Source: CAYNST01 sp964399955 | GTDB taxonomy: Bacteria; Pseudomonadota; Gammaproteobacteria; Pseudomonadales; Cellvibrionaceae | Assembly (NCBI GenBank): GCA_964399955.1 | Contig: CAYNST010000144.1 | Coordinates: 1 to 7,796, forward strand | Length of the DNA: 7,796 bases | Direction: 5' to 3' | Shown: in pieces, positions 1 to 7,103 of the stretch | Numbering within the stretch: the first letter of the stretch is position 1 | How the letters are laid out: every line of letters starts with the position of its first letter | Notes under the pieces: generated by a model | Database searches by the model: none | What the model saw: only the letters and a program-made list of their open reading frames with translations | Told to the model about the DNA's origin: nothing | Made by a program: the position numbers and the translations under genes

Positions 1-63
1 TCCAGTTCATCCAGCTCGTCCAGTTCATCCAGCTCGTCCAGCTCCTCAAGCTCCTCCAGTAGT
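1..63 (+). repeat. Polyserine linker tract with an 18-bp tandem duplication
   Basis: Twenty-one consecutive serine codons mixing TCC, TCA, TCG, AGC and AGT. Bases 1-18 and 19-36 are identical, a recent-looking in-frame tandem duplication. Polyserine linkers join modules of secreted carbohydrate-active proteins in the Cellvibrionaceae and relatives. The tract probably continues upstream of the window. Confidence 0.9.
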
Positions 64-1596
64 GGTGCTCCACCAGCTAACGCCTCCGTGGATACCGACA
101 CTTGGCATGTTTTGGTCAACCGACATTCCAATTTGGCGCTTGACGTTCAAAGCGCATCCACCGTTGCGGCTGCGCCCCTTACTCAGTGGACACGGAACGA
201 CCGGACCAACCAGCAATTCCGCTTTGTGCCTTCCGACGGCGGTGTCTATAGGATAGTTGCTCGTCACTCCGGTCTGGCCTTGGACGTGTATGAGCGCAAT
301 GAAGCCGAAGGAGCGGATATCGTCCAGTGGGAAGACCGCAATGGGCCCAATCAGCAGTTTAGCTTTCAGGATATGGGCGGGGACTACTACCGTTTGGTCA
401 ACAGCCTTTCCGGCAAGGCGCTGGCGCCAGATTCGGGGTCGGCAGAGGCTGGCACGCGCATTACCCAGTATTTACCCAGTAACTCGGCCGCGCAGCAGTG
501 GCGGCTGGTAGGCTTGGAACCTATTGCCGAACCGGGTGGCGGCGACGGCGCAGAGTGCGGTGCAGGCACGCCCAACGCTACAGTAACCGGGTCTGCCGGG
601 GCATATCGGGTTAACGGTGCCAATTTCAACGGCAGTTACCGAGACGCCATCAACCGAGCGCTTAGCAGTTTGAACTCCAACCGCAGCTCGCCGCAGCGGG
701 TTACGGTCTTTGCCGACGGCTCCATCGGCGCTAGCCAAATTGTTCTGCCCAGCAACACCATATTCGAAGTATGTGGCACCTTGACCGCCAGCAACGTTCG
801 CAGCCGAGGCGCTATCGAAGCTATGGGCGTGAGGAACGTCTCTATCCCGCATTTGACGCTTCGCGGCAATCCGGGGTTTGGTATGAGGTTCCGCGATGTG
901 CACAACCTGCATCTGGGGCAAATAGACATTCGCCTGTCCAGCGGTGGCGGGATTGGCATTCGGTTTGAGCGCGATCGTGCCGGTGGCGGAGCGGCACCGC
1001 CGAGCACCAACGTACGCATGGATCATGTCTATGTTTCCGGAACAGGCGCCCACGGGGTAGAAACCTGGCATGTCGACGGCCTGGTAATAGGTACGGTCAT
1101 AGCCCGCAATACCGCGTATGCCGGGCTGCTGTTGAATGGCTCGCGCAATGCTCGCATTGGCCTGGTAGACGGCGAGGGTACCGGTAGCGGTACAGGCTAC
1201 GCCACCATGCGCTTTGCCAATCAGAACGGCTTGGTTGGCTCGTCCTACCCCACCAATATCATGGTGGACAAAGTTGTCTCACGCGGTGGTGGCCGCGGCA
1301 TATTCTGTGTCTCGCGCTCGGGCGGGGTGCGGATTGGTGAGGTGGAGTTGACCAATAACGGTAATAACGCCATTTTGCTGGAGAACTGCTATAACGTAAC
1401 CATTGACCGAGGCACCATCAATGGAGGCGGAGAAGTACGTCTGGCAGCGCGGTCCGAGTTCCCCAATAACCGCGATATCACCATGCGCAATCTCACAGTT
1501 CGGAACGCCAGTGTGCGTGAATCCCCATGCGGTACCAATGTAAGTTGGGCCGGTCTCAGCCACTCCGGGTCGGGCAGTGTGAACGTCTGCCGATAG
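1..1596 (+). CDS. Secreted ricin-type lectin plus parallel beta-helix protein (5' truncated by window)
   Basis: The reading frame is open from base 1, so the true start and any signal peptide lie upstream; the GTG at 88 is internal. 531 residues are visible. Residues 1-21 are all serine, followed by GAPPA. Residues about 35-173 form a ricin-B/CBM13-like beta-trefoil: three repeats each carry a LALDV-like strand (NLALDV, GLALDV, GKALAP), a QW or QY, and a closing QQF or QQW. Such domains bind sugars. After a Gly-rich linker, residues about 185-531 show short repeating strands (VSIPHLTLRG, LHLGQIDIRL, VRMDHVYVSG, ARIGLVDGEG, VRIGEVELTN, VTIDRGTING), the pattern of a right-handed parallel beta-helix as in pectate lyases, GH28 and related enzymes. 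I see no family-specific catalytic motif, so lyase, hydrolase or pure binding remain possible. Several Cys, including one next to the C-terminus, fit an exported disulphide-bonded protein. A strong terminator follows, so it ends its transcription unit. Confidence 0.85.
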   Translation, partial: SSSSSSSSSSSSSSSSSSSSSGAPPANASVDTDTWHVLVNRHSNLALDVQSASTVAAAPLTQWTRNDRTNQQFRFVPSDGGVYRIVARHSGLALDVYERNEAEGADIVQWEDRNGPNQQFSFQDMGGDYYRLVNSLSGKALAPDSGSAEAGTRITQYLPSNSAAQQWRLVGLEPIAEPGGGDGAECGAGTPNATVTGSAGAYRVNGANFNGSYRDAINRALSSLNSNRSSPQRVTVFADGSIGASQIVLPSNTIFEVCGTLTASNVRSRGAIEAMGVRNVSIPHLTLRGNPGFGMRFRDVHNLHLGQIDIRLSSGGGIGIRFERDRAGGGAAPPSTNVRMDHVYVSGTGAHGVETWHVDGLVIGTVIARNTAYAGLLLNGSRNARIGLVDGEGTGSGTGYATMRFANQNGLVGSSYPTNIMVDKVVSRGGGRGIFCVSRSGGVRIGEVELTNNGNNAILLENCYNVTIDRGTINGGGEVRLAARSEFPNNRDITMRNLTVRNASVRESPCGTNVSWAGLSHSGSGSVNVCR

Positions 1597-1605
1597 GCCT
1601 TGACT

Positions 1606-1643
1606 AAAACCCGCGCCGGCTGGCTGCCGGCGCGGGTTTTTTT
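1606..1643 (+). terminator. Strong intrinsic terminator of the lectin/beta-helix gene
   Basis: A perfect 11-bp GC-rich stem (CCCGCGCCGGC at 1610-1620 with its complement at 1626-1636) has a 5-nt loop, TGGCT. It is followed by seven T (1637-1643) and preceded by AAAA, which can pair with the first Ts. It starts 9 nt after the TAG stop. This is a textbook rho-independent terminator and separates the upstream gene from everything that follows. Confidence 0.95.
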
Positions 1644-2000
1644 GTTCAGCCTCCATTCAATCTACTGCTTAATGAACATCGCATAACCGGTGAGTAAGTA
1701 TTGCCAGCTTCTGCGTGATTGTTCAGCTCATCCCCCGCCTGTTCAGATTGCGTCCCAGCTAGTGCAGAGTAAAGTGAAAAGCCTGAGTTGACACGGGTGA
1801 AGATAGCGCGCTACCTGGGTTGGTTTCAGTCGCATTGTAACTGCAAGACTTTCCGTTGAGTGTCAGCAGATAGTTCAGATTTCACTGCGGAAGCCACCCA
1901 GGAACCTGGCTGCAAGGCCAGTCTTCTTCTGAGGTGATCCAGGGGAAATTCACGCTGATTACGCTTGAAATCAATTGGGAGGTGATTCCCGGTCAGCCTG

Positions 2001-2028
2001 CGATTCTCCTACTTTTGTAGGGGAATCG
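2001..2028. repeat. 12-bp intergenic hairpin
   Basis: CGATTCTCCTAC (2001-2012), loop TTTT, then GTAGGGGAATCG (2017-2028). All 12 positions pair if one G-U is allowed (T2007 with G2022). No T-run follows, so it is not a standard terminator. It may be an RNA structure or a DNA operator. A nearby short direct repeat GAGGTGATYC (1931 and 1979) may or may not be related. Confidence 0.7.
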
Positions 2029-2230
2029 TTCAAATGCATTTCATCTCGCCGTGCCGCGAGTGGCCGCAAGTTGCCTACTATCGCGCTGCGGCATTCTAAG
2101 CCTTTGCCAGCGGACCCTTGAAGCGGAGTGCCAAGCCGTGTTGGTGTCTTCCGATCAAGCGTTCCGGTGGGCCTGGTCACCGGGCGCAGGCGCAGTTACA
2201 GCCGGCAGCGGCGGGTTTCATGGGGCTGCT

Positions 2231-2248
2231 ACGGCGTTTTAACGCCGT
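2231..2248. repeat. Perfect 18-nt inverted repeat
   Basis: ACGGCGTTTTAACGCCGT consists of 8-bp arms around a central TT. As DNA it could be a dimeric-regulator operator. As RNA the 2-nt gap is too tight, so the outer pairs would form around a larger loop. It lies in the middle of the gene-free region and no neighbouring gene explains it. Confidence 0.6.
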
Positions 2249-2430
2249 CTTGGGTGTGCCTCGAAGCAGGCAAAAGCTGCCGAACCTCCGCCTGCCGGCA
2301 CTGCTGTTGGCGAGTGTGCATGCCCCTGAATGCGCTGGGCTTTACGGTGCAAGCTGTTTGACTGAAGGGGGTTTTGCTCTTTTCTGATCTGCGATCATGC
2401 GGGGTGACCGCGCGGCTCATTTACCAGACC

Positions 2431-2455
2431 AAAAACCGTCATTAACTGGTTTTTT
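2431..2455. terminator. Possible bidirectional terminator-like inverted repeat
   Basis: AAAAACC (2431-2437) is complementary to GGTTTTT (2448-2454), and a further T follows. The loop is about 10 nt and may be partly closed by GT/AC pairs. A-tract, stem and T-tract fit a weak terminator usable from either strand. The stem has few GC pairs, so efficiency is doubtful. If real, it implies something transcribed into it from the gene-free region. Confidence 0.35.
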
Positions 2456-2843
2456 CAGTCCGAGCACGGCAGGATCGCCGGGGACTCGGCGCCTGTCCCA
2501 TGAATTTTTGTGATATACGCCCCTAAAAACTGCGGTCTAGGTCTTGCTTATTCTCCTTGTGGCGTTTTTCCACACCAATGAATAACTATTCTTCATCATA
2601 CTTTTCGGACTATGAGATGCTAATCACGGAACTAATCCGGCTAAACGAAGATACTGGCTGAAGCCACCTGAGACAGGCGTATCGCGCAGTAAGGCGGTCA
2701 CCTGTAGTTGTCCTGATTAGAGGTGTTGATGGCCATTTTGTTCAAATTATGACCGTCAATTTTTAACCCACCCGAAGTGGCTTTGGCGACAAAACTCTGT
2801 AACCTTGCTCGCCCACTGCATTGGCCGGGCGCAGGTATTCAAA

Positions 2844-2848
2844 AGGAG
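2844..2848 (+). promoter_or_regulatory. Ribosome binding site deciding the start of the 97-aa ORF
   Basis: AGGAG (within AAAAGGAG) ends 6 nt before the ATG at 2855. It supports that ATG over the in-frame ATG at 2777, which has no such element. Confidence 0.6.
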
Positions 2849-2854
2849 TGGGTT

Positions 2855-3148
2855 ATGACAGATAACAATAAAACACGAGATGATTGCCGGATTGCCCACA
2901 AGATACAGCGAGCCCAGCACCCGGCGAATGAGCCGTCAAATCTGTTCGCCAACCGGAGCCAGGCTGCTGCCCATCCGTTCTTCTGCCGAAAGGCGCGTGA
3001 GGTGGGCGGGAATCTGCTACGAATCTCCGCCTTGTCGTTGATTGAGGAATCGGGCGCGGCGGTCCTTCATTACCGAGACCTATTGATGCAGGGAGGCGAG
3101 CGCTATCGACTGAAGCAAAAGAACCAGCAGCTAAGCAATACAGGGTGA
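2855..3148 (+). CDS. Small hypothetical protein (97 aa)
   Basis: I do not recognise this protein. The start at 2855 is chosen because a clear AGGAG sits 6 nt upstream; the longer frame from 2777 lacks one. The product begins MTDNNKTRDDCRIAHKIQR. It is hydrophilic and basic in its first half, has a moderately hydrophobic middle (VGGNLLRISALSLIEESGAA, roughly residues 52-71), and ends in a Lys/Gln-rich tail (LKQKNQQLSNTG). It has two Cys and no signal peptide or convincing membrane helix, so it should be cytoplasmic if made. It sits alone, after the long gene-free region and 113 bp before the haem lipoprotein gene. Reality is uncertain: the ribosome binding site is good, but length and lack of a family leave room for a chance ORF or a remnant of a larger gene. 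Confidence 0.45.
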   Translation: MTDNNKTRDDCRIAHKIQRAQHPANEPSNLFANRSQAAAHPFFCRKAREVGGNLLRISALSLIEESGAAVLHYRDLLMQGGERYRLKQKNQQLSNTG

Positions 3149-3261
3149 GCCAATATAGATGGCCATTCACTATAGGCATCTAGTTGTTCTGCTAGCGCAC
3201 CTTCCACCGTTTGCTGGCTGAGTATGTCTGATCAATTACTATACGACAGAGGTATCATGGT
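3149..3261 (+). other. Leader region of the haem lipoprotein operon
   Basis: This 113-bp gap must hold the operon promoter unless transcription enters from further upstream. AT-rich hexamers occur (TATAGG at 3171, TACTAT at 3237), but neither has a matching -35 at 16-18 bp, so I call no promoter. AGAGG at 3248-3252 is the ribosome binding site for the ATG at 3262, with 9-nt spacing. The ATG at 3257 is out of frame. Confidence 0.4.
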
Positions 3262-5691
3262 ATGTTTAAAAAAACCTATGCATTTCTTTTGCTCTTTGCG
3301 ATATCGGGTTGCGGCGGGGACGTCGTCGACGATGGGGAGCAAGTCACAGCGTCGAGCAGTTCATCCAGTAGTAGCTCCTCGTCATCAAGCAGCAGCTCCT
3401 CCTCATCCAGCAGCAGCTCATCGTCTTCGTCTGGCACTCCCGCACCTGTAGACCCGCCAGTTCCGGAAGTTGAGCTTAGCGCAACAATTGACGCACAAAA
3501 TCATGAAAACGTAGAGGGGTTTGCTCCGTTTGCAATCAGAAACGTAGGCGAAAAAACTTATATCGTCTCTGAGGGCGACAAAAACGAACTGGGCGCAGAT
3601 GATGTGTCTGGCCAGGCGCACTATACGATTACGGCTTCTGATACCAGCATCCAACTGTTTGCGGAGATGAATCTTCAGGGCGAGCTGACCGACAGCTTCT
3701 TCTTTAAAATAGAAGACTTGTCAGATTGGGCTATGGAAAACGGCCGCGTAACCAACGGATTCGAAGAATTACTGCTGGGCTCATGGAACAATGCCGTGCC
3801 AGGCCAGGTTTACACCGTAAAACTGCTGCGACGCGAAGCGGGCGCCGCTATTGCCAGTTTGCGTGTTGAAGGTGCCATGTTCAACGTTGCAGGAGGCCCT
3901 GGTGGAACCCCGGTGGATCCCGGTAACCCAGCGCAGCCCGGCAGTCCAGGAGAGCCTGTCAATGCGTTTCTGATGGGCAAACAGCTGTACGAAGCAGACT
4001 GTGCGGTATGCCACGGTATTGATGGTGACGGTCAAGGCGCCAACGAAGATGGCCTGATAGGTTGTAACTTCTGCAGCACCGTAGACCAGTTGGCCGCCAA
4101 AATTGAAACAACCATGCCTTTGGGCGCTCCAGAAGCCTGTGATGCCGAGTGCTCTGCCTACATTGCTCAATATGTAATGGAGCAGTTCAACCCACCTCAA
4201 CTGGCAGGCCCCATCGAGCCGTCCAAAGCACGCGCATGGCTTTTGACTGCCAGCGAGTACCGGGCAACGCTTACCCAGTTGCTGGGTTTGCCCGCCAACT
4301 ACACCTGGATGGAAGGCTACACAGACGTTTCCGACGACCACTACTACCCGACAAACTCTGACCTGCTGTCTGTATCCCAGGAAAAAGCACTTTACTTCCT
4401 GGAGCAGGCTGAAACCATCGCAGAAGGGTTGAGCGAAAGCCAGTTGGGCGCTCTGAGTCCTTGCAACCTGGGGCAAGCCGCTTGCGTCACAGAGTTCACC
4501 CGCGACTTTGCTCGCAAAGCGTTCCGCCGCGACCTGACCAATGCAGAAGCAGATGAGTATTTGGTGTTCGCCGAAGGCGCAACAGGTATAGACCAGTACC
4601 GTCAAATCATCGTGGGCGTACTGAACTCGCCTTTCTTCCTTTACAGAACGGAAATGGGCAACAATGAAAATGTTGCAGAAGGTGAGACTACCGAGCTGAC
4701 CGGCTATGAAGTTGCCAACCTCATTTCCTACGCCTTGACTGGAAAACCACCTACTGAAGAGCTGATGCAGGCTGCACGCGACGGTGAGCTGAATTCTGCC
4801 AACTCTCTGCGCACCGTTGTTAATGAGATGGTAGCAAGGCCGGAAGTGGCGCAACGTCTGCAAAGCTTTATTCGGTCCTGGTTGTTGGTTGATGAAGGCA
4901 AGTGGGCTGAAGTTGAGCACTCTGCAGCTGCGTGCGAAGGGTTTGATGAAGCCAAAGGTGCTATCGAAAACGAATTCACACAGTTTTTGTCGACCAACGC
5001 AACCATCAATAACAGCCTTGGAAGCCTGTTCACCGCTCCACTCCCAGAGCCTACCGGAGCGTTGCGTGACTTCTACCTGAGCAATGACGACCCTGCGGGC
5101 CTGGGTCCGGTACGACAAGGTATTTTTAACAGCGGCATCTTTGCGGCACGGCACGCGCAGTACTCGATCCCGTCTCCTGTTATGCGCGGCAAAATCATGC
5201 GTGAACGGGTACTTTGCCAAAAGCTGCCTGAGCCTCCGGCTGACATCCCTGATCTAGGGTCACCGGGCTCAATGCCAAACGTCATTACCAACCGGGATGT
5301 GTTCAATGTTCACCTTACAGATGCAGCTTGCACCAGCTGCCACGTACTGATGGACCCGCTCGGGTTTACCATGGAAAATCTGGACGCTTGTGGTCGCTAC
5401 CGTACCGTGGATAACGGCGGCGATGTTGACGCCAGCGGTGAAATCATAGGTACCGTATTTGATACACGAGTTAGTGGGCTGGCAGAGCTGAGCAGCACTT
5501 TTGCCAATCAGCGAGCTGTCAATGCGTGCTTTGCTTCAAACGCATATCAGTTTTATCGGGGAATGTCGGAGGGTGATACTCCAAAACCGCTTATTGATCG
5601 CATAGCAGATAACTTGGATACCGACGGCAGCTTCCGCGACGTCATTGTTCAACTGCTGACGCATGAAAATATCCTGGTTCGTGAACGATAA
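3262..5691 (+). CDS. Polyserine-linked c-type cytochrome lipoprotein with DUF1587/1595/1592/1588/1585 module
   Basis: 809 aa. Residues 1-17 are a lipoprotein signal (MFKKTYAFLLLFAISGC). The lipobox ISGC makes C17 the lipidated residue, and G18 rather than Asp favours the outer membrane. Residues 31-57 are 27 serines. Residues about 64-210 are a beta-rich domain I cannot assign; it ends in a carbohydrate-binding-module-like strand pair (YTVKLLRREAGAAIASLRVEG). A Pro/Gly linker leads to a small cytochrome c domain (about 235-310) with haem motif C247-A-V-C250-H251 and likely axial M285 (TTMPLG). Extra Cys pairs are C268/C271 and C293/C297. Then follow regions resembling DUF1587 (about 322-345), DUF1595 (395-440), DUF1592 (446-570), DUF1588 (600-725; second motif C690-T-S-C693-H694 with the typical MDPLGF) and DUF1585 (740-805). 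These families are known from Planctomycetes and myxobacteria without an assigned reaction. It is co-transcribed with the DUF1552 gene 56 bp downstream. I infer an extracytoplasmic redox role; the substrate is unknown. Confidence 0.9.
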   Translation: MFKKTYAFLLLFAISGCGGDVVDDGEQVTASSSSSSSSSSSSSSSSSSSSSSSSSSSGTPAPVDPPVPEVELSATIDAQNHENVEGFAPFAIRNVGEKTYIVSEGDKNELGADDVSGQAHYTITASDTSIQLFAEMNLQGELTDSFFFKIEDLSDWAMENGRVTNGFEELLLGSWNNAVPGQVYTVKLLRREAGAAIASLRVEGAMFNVAGGPGGTPVDPGNPAQPGSPGEPVNAFLMGKQLYEADCAVCHGIDGDGQGANEDGLIGCNFCSTVDQLAAKIETTMPLGAPEACDAECSAYIAQYVMEQFNPPQLAGPIEPSKARAWLLTASEYRATLTQLLGLPANYTWMEGYTDVSDDHYYPTNSDLLSVSQEKALYFLEQAETIAEGLSESQLGALSPCNLGQAACVTEFTRDFARKAFRRDLTNAEADEYLVFAEGATGIDQYRQIIVGVLNSPFFLYRTEMGNNENVAEGETTELTGYEVANLISYALTGKPPTEELMQAARDGELNSANSLRTVVNEMVARPEVAQRLQSFIRSWLLVDEGKWAEVEHSAAACEGFDEAKGAIENEFTQFLSTNATINNSLGSLFTAPLPEPTGALRDFYLSNDDPAGLGPVRQGIFNSGIFAARHAQYSIPSPVMRGKIMRERVLCQKLPEPPADIPDLGSPGSMPNVITNRDVFNVHLTDAACTSCHVLMDPLGFTMENLDACGRYRTVDNGGDVDASGEIIGTVFDTRVSGLAELSSTFANQRAVNACFASNAYQFYRGMSEGDTPKPLIDRIADNLDTDGSFRDVIVQLLTHENILVRER
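3352..3432 (+). repeat. Polyserine linker tract (27 Ser)
   Basis: Twenty-seven consecutive serine codons use TCG, TCA, TCC, TCT, AGC and AGT. Mixing two codon families that cannot interconvert by one synonymous change suggests selection for serine itself rather than simple repeat slippage. The tract spaces the lipid anchor from the folded domains. Confidence 0.9.
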
Positions 5692-5704
5692 ACATTTTCC
5701 CTTG

Positions 5705-5726
5705 GCTCCGCGCGAAAACGCGGAGC
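5705..5726 (+). other. Intercistronic hairpin between the two operon genes
   Basis: GCTCCGCG (5705-5712), loop CGAAAA, CGCGGAGC (5719-5726): a perfect 8-bp GC-rich stem with no T-run after it. Its position in the 56-bp gap, 21 nt before the next ATG, fits an mRNA-stabilising or processing hairpin that sets the ratio of the two products rather than a terminator. Confidence 0.6.
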
Positions 5727-5747
5727 TTCTATAGAGAGAGACAGATT

Positions 5748-7073
5748 ATGTATAAACTCCCAAGAAGAGAACTTTTGAAGTCTGCGGTAGGCAGCGCGCT
5801 CTTGGCTCCACTATTGCGAGTGAGGAATCTGCAGGCGCAAAACGCACAGCCAAAGCGTTTTATGATCTTCAACGCAGCCGGCTCTTTTGTACCGGAATGG
5901 TTTCCCACCAACCCTGGTAGAAACTATAACCTGCGCAGGCCGAATACCGCTTTTGAAGATGTGAGGAACGACTGCCTCTTTTTGCAGAATATGCAGCATT
6001 CAACGACCCGTGGTAATCATCACGAGCGGGGAATGGTTACGGCTTATAGTGCCGCTGGCAGTGATAACGGTGACATCACCATTGACCAGGTTATTGCCAG
6101 GCATTTGCGGGATCAGCCTAACGCTGCACCGGTCAACTTTATGGCCATGGGGCTGTATGGCGGTCGCAACAACGATATGCGCTCTTTGATGACCTACGCA
6201 GGGCCTAACCGCCGGATCAGCCCTGAAGAATCTGCTGTAACAAACTACGAAAGGATTTTCAATGGTGCAACGTCCACTACCGTAACTGCACCGTCGTCAA
6301 GCGCTTCTGATGCGCGCATCAAGGTATTTGATGTAGCCAAAGAAGACCTGAAGAAAATTCAGAGTTATCTGGGGCAGGAAGAGCGCAGCAAGTTGGAGTA
6401 CCATATCGACTCGCTGATCAACCTTTCCACAGAGTTGCAGTCCAATGTCGAGCCGCCGGAGCAGGTCAGAATTTGTGAAGAGGTGATGATTCGTGGCGAC
6501 AGAAATACAGTCCGGGAGGAGCGCTCTCTGACTAATGGTGTGCAAAACCTGATGAATCTGACTTCAGCTGCATTCCAGTGCGACCGGACGCGCGTGGTGA
6601 CTGTGCAGATTGGCTTCTCGGGTGATCACTTCAACCGGCTGCGCGGCTTCCGAGCAAACACTGAAACCCGTGACAGCTGGCACGATCATATTCACCATAG
6701 AGCAAGCCGTACCAACCACCAGTATTACGGTGAGTGGATGTGGATGTGCGAGCTTTGGTCTTCACATTTGGCAGGACTGGCAAAAAGCCTGCAAGCAATC
6801 CCTGAAGGCGACGGCACTATGCTGGATAACACTATTATCCTCTGGGGTTCAGAGATGGGCATAGCCCATAGTCACAGCCCCATCAACGTGCCGCACTTGG
6901 TTATAGGCGGGCGCAATATGGGTGTGGATACCGGTAAGTTCATTGACTTCGGCAACAATAATCGCCAGGATCATGCCAAACTGCTGACCAGTATCAAGCA
7001 CTCATTTGGCATTATGGACAATGGAATGGGTAACCGTCCCAACGCCGGGCCGCTGGCTGGTTTTGCCAGGTAA
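5748..7073 (+). CDS. Tat-exported DUF1552 family protein
   Basis: 441 aa. GAGAG at 5736-5740 provides the ribosome binding site, 7 nt before the ATG. The N-terminus PRRELLKSAVGSALLAPLL has the twin arginines (R6 R7) and ELLK of a Tat signal, with likely cleavage near LQA at residue 30, so it is exported folded, perhaps with a bound cofactor. The rest follows the DUF1552 pattern: RFMIFNAAGSFVPEWFP (37-53), HHERGMVTAYSA (91-102), TIDQVIARHL (111-120), YERIF (167-171), a helical KVFDVAKEDLKKIQSYL (192-208), a His-rich HDHIHH (312-317), and NTIILWGSEMGIAHSHS (361-377) leading to VPHLVIGG. His and acidic residues in these motifs suggest metal binding. DUF1552 genes commonly adjoin DUF1592 genes, as here. 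The reaction is unknown. Oddity: the HxxSHH signature has Ile instead of Ser. It is the last gene of the operon, followed by a strong terminator. Confidence 0.9.
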   Translation: MYKLPRRELLKSAVGSALLAPLLRVRNLQAQNAQPKRFMIFNAAGSFVPEWFPTNPGRNYNLRRPNTAFEDVRNDCLFLQNMQHSTTRGNHHERGMVTAYSAAGSDNGDITIDQVIARHLRDQPNAAPVNFMAMGLYGGRNNDMRSLMTYAGPNRRISPEESAVTNYERIFNGATSTTVTAPSSSASDARIKVFDVAKEDLKKIQSYLGQEERSKLEYHIDSLINLSTELQSNVEPPEQVRICEEVMIRGDRNTVREERSLTNGVQNLMNLTSAAFQCDRTRVVTVQIGFSGDHFNRLRGFRANTETRDSWHDHIHHRASRTNHQYYGEWMWMCELWSSHLAGLAKSLQAIPEGDGTMLDNTIILWGSEMGIAHSHSPINVPHLVIGGRNMGVDTGKFIDFGNNNRQDHAKLLTSIKHSFGIMDNGMGNRPNAGPLAGFAR

Positions 7074-7103
7074 GTTGAATTACTAGTTTTAAACCTCCCA
7101 TGT

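Larger units (their letters stand above)
1644..2854. other. Long intergenic region without a convincing protein gene
   Basis: No open frame here combines a ribosome binding site, adequate length and a recognisable protein. The short frames at about 1970-2420 overlap one another on both strands in a GC-rich stretch and look like chance ORFs. Visible structure: a 12-bp hairpin at 2001-2028, an 18-nt palindrome at 2231-2248 and an AAAAACC...GGTTTTTT inverted repeat at 2431-2455. The part from about 2040 to 2510 is visibly richer in GC than the part from about 2510 to 2770. The region could hold an untranslated RNA, a decayed mobile-element segment, or simply long regulatory spacer. I found no tRNA-like fold, transposase remnant or CRISPR-type repeat. 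Confidence 0.6.

Noticed and set aside
472..1071. 199-codon frame on the - strand inside the lectin/beta-helix gene
   Set aside because: It lies opposite the confident ricin/beta-helix reading frame, and its protein has no recognisable features.
2051..2420. Cluster of overlapping short frames on both strands in the gene-free region
   Set aside because: Several frames compete over the same GC-rich bases, none has a ribosome binding site at proper spacing, and the proteins are rich in Cys, Arg and Trp, typical of chance ORFs.
3224..3451. 75-codon frame starting before the haem lipoprotein
   Set aside because: It overlaps the lipoprotein start in another frame and runs through the polyserine tract as His/Ala/Pro-rich text. 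The lipoprotein frame has the lipobox and ribosome binding site.
3781..5220. Long (479-codon) open frame on the - strand inside the haem lipoprotein gene
   Set aside because: It is the antisense shadow of a clearly coding gene with recognisable domains. Its translation shows no family, no signal and odd Cys/Gly/Val-rich composition.
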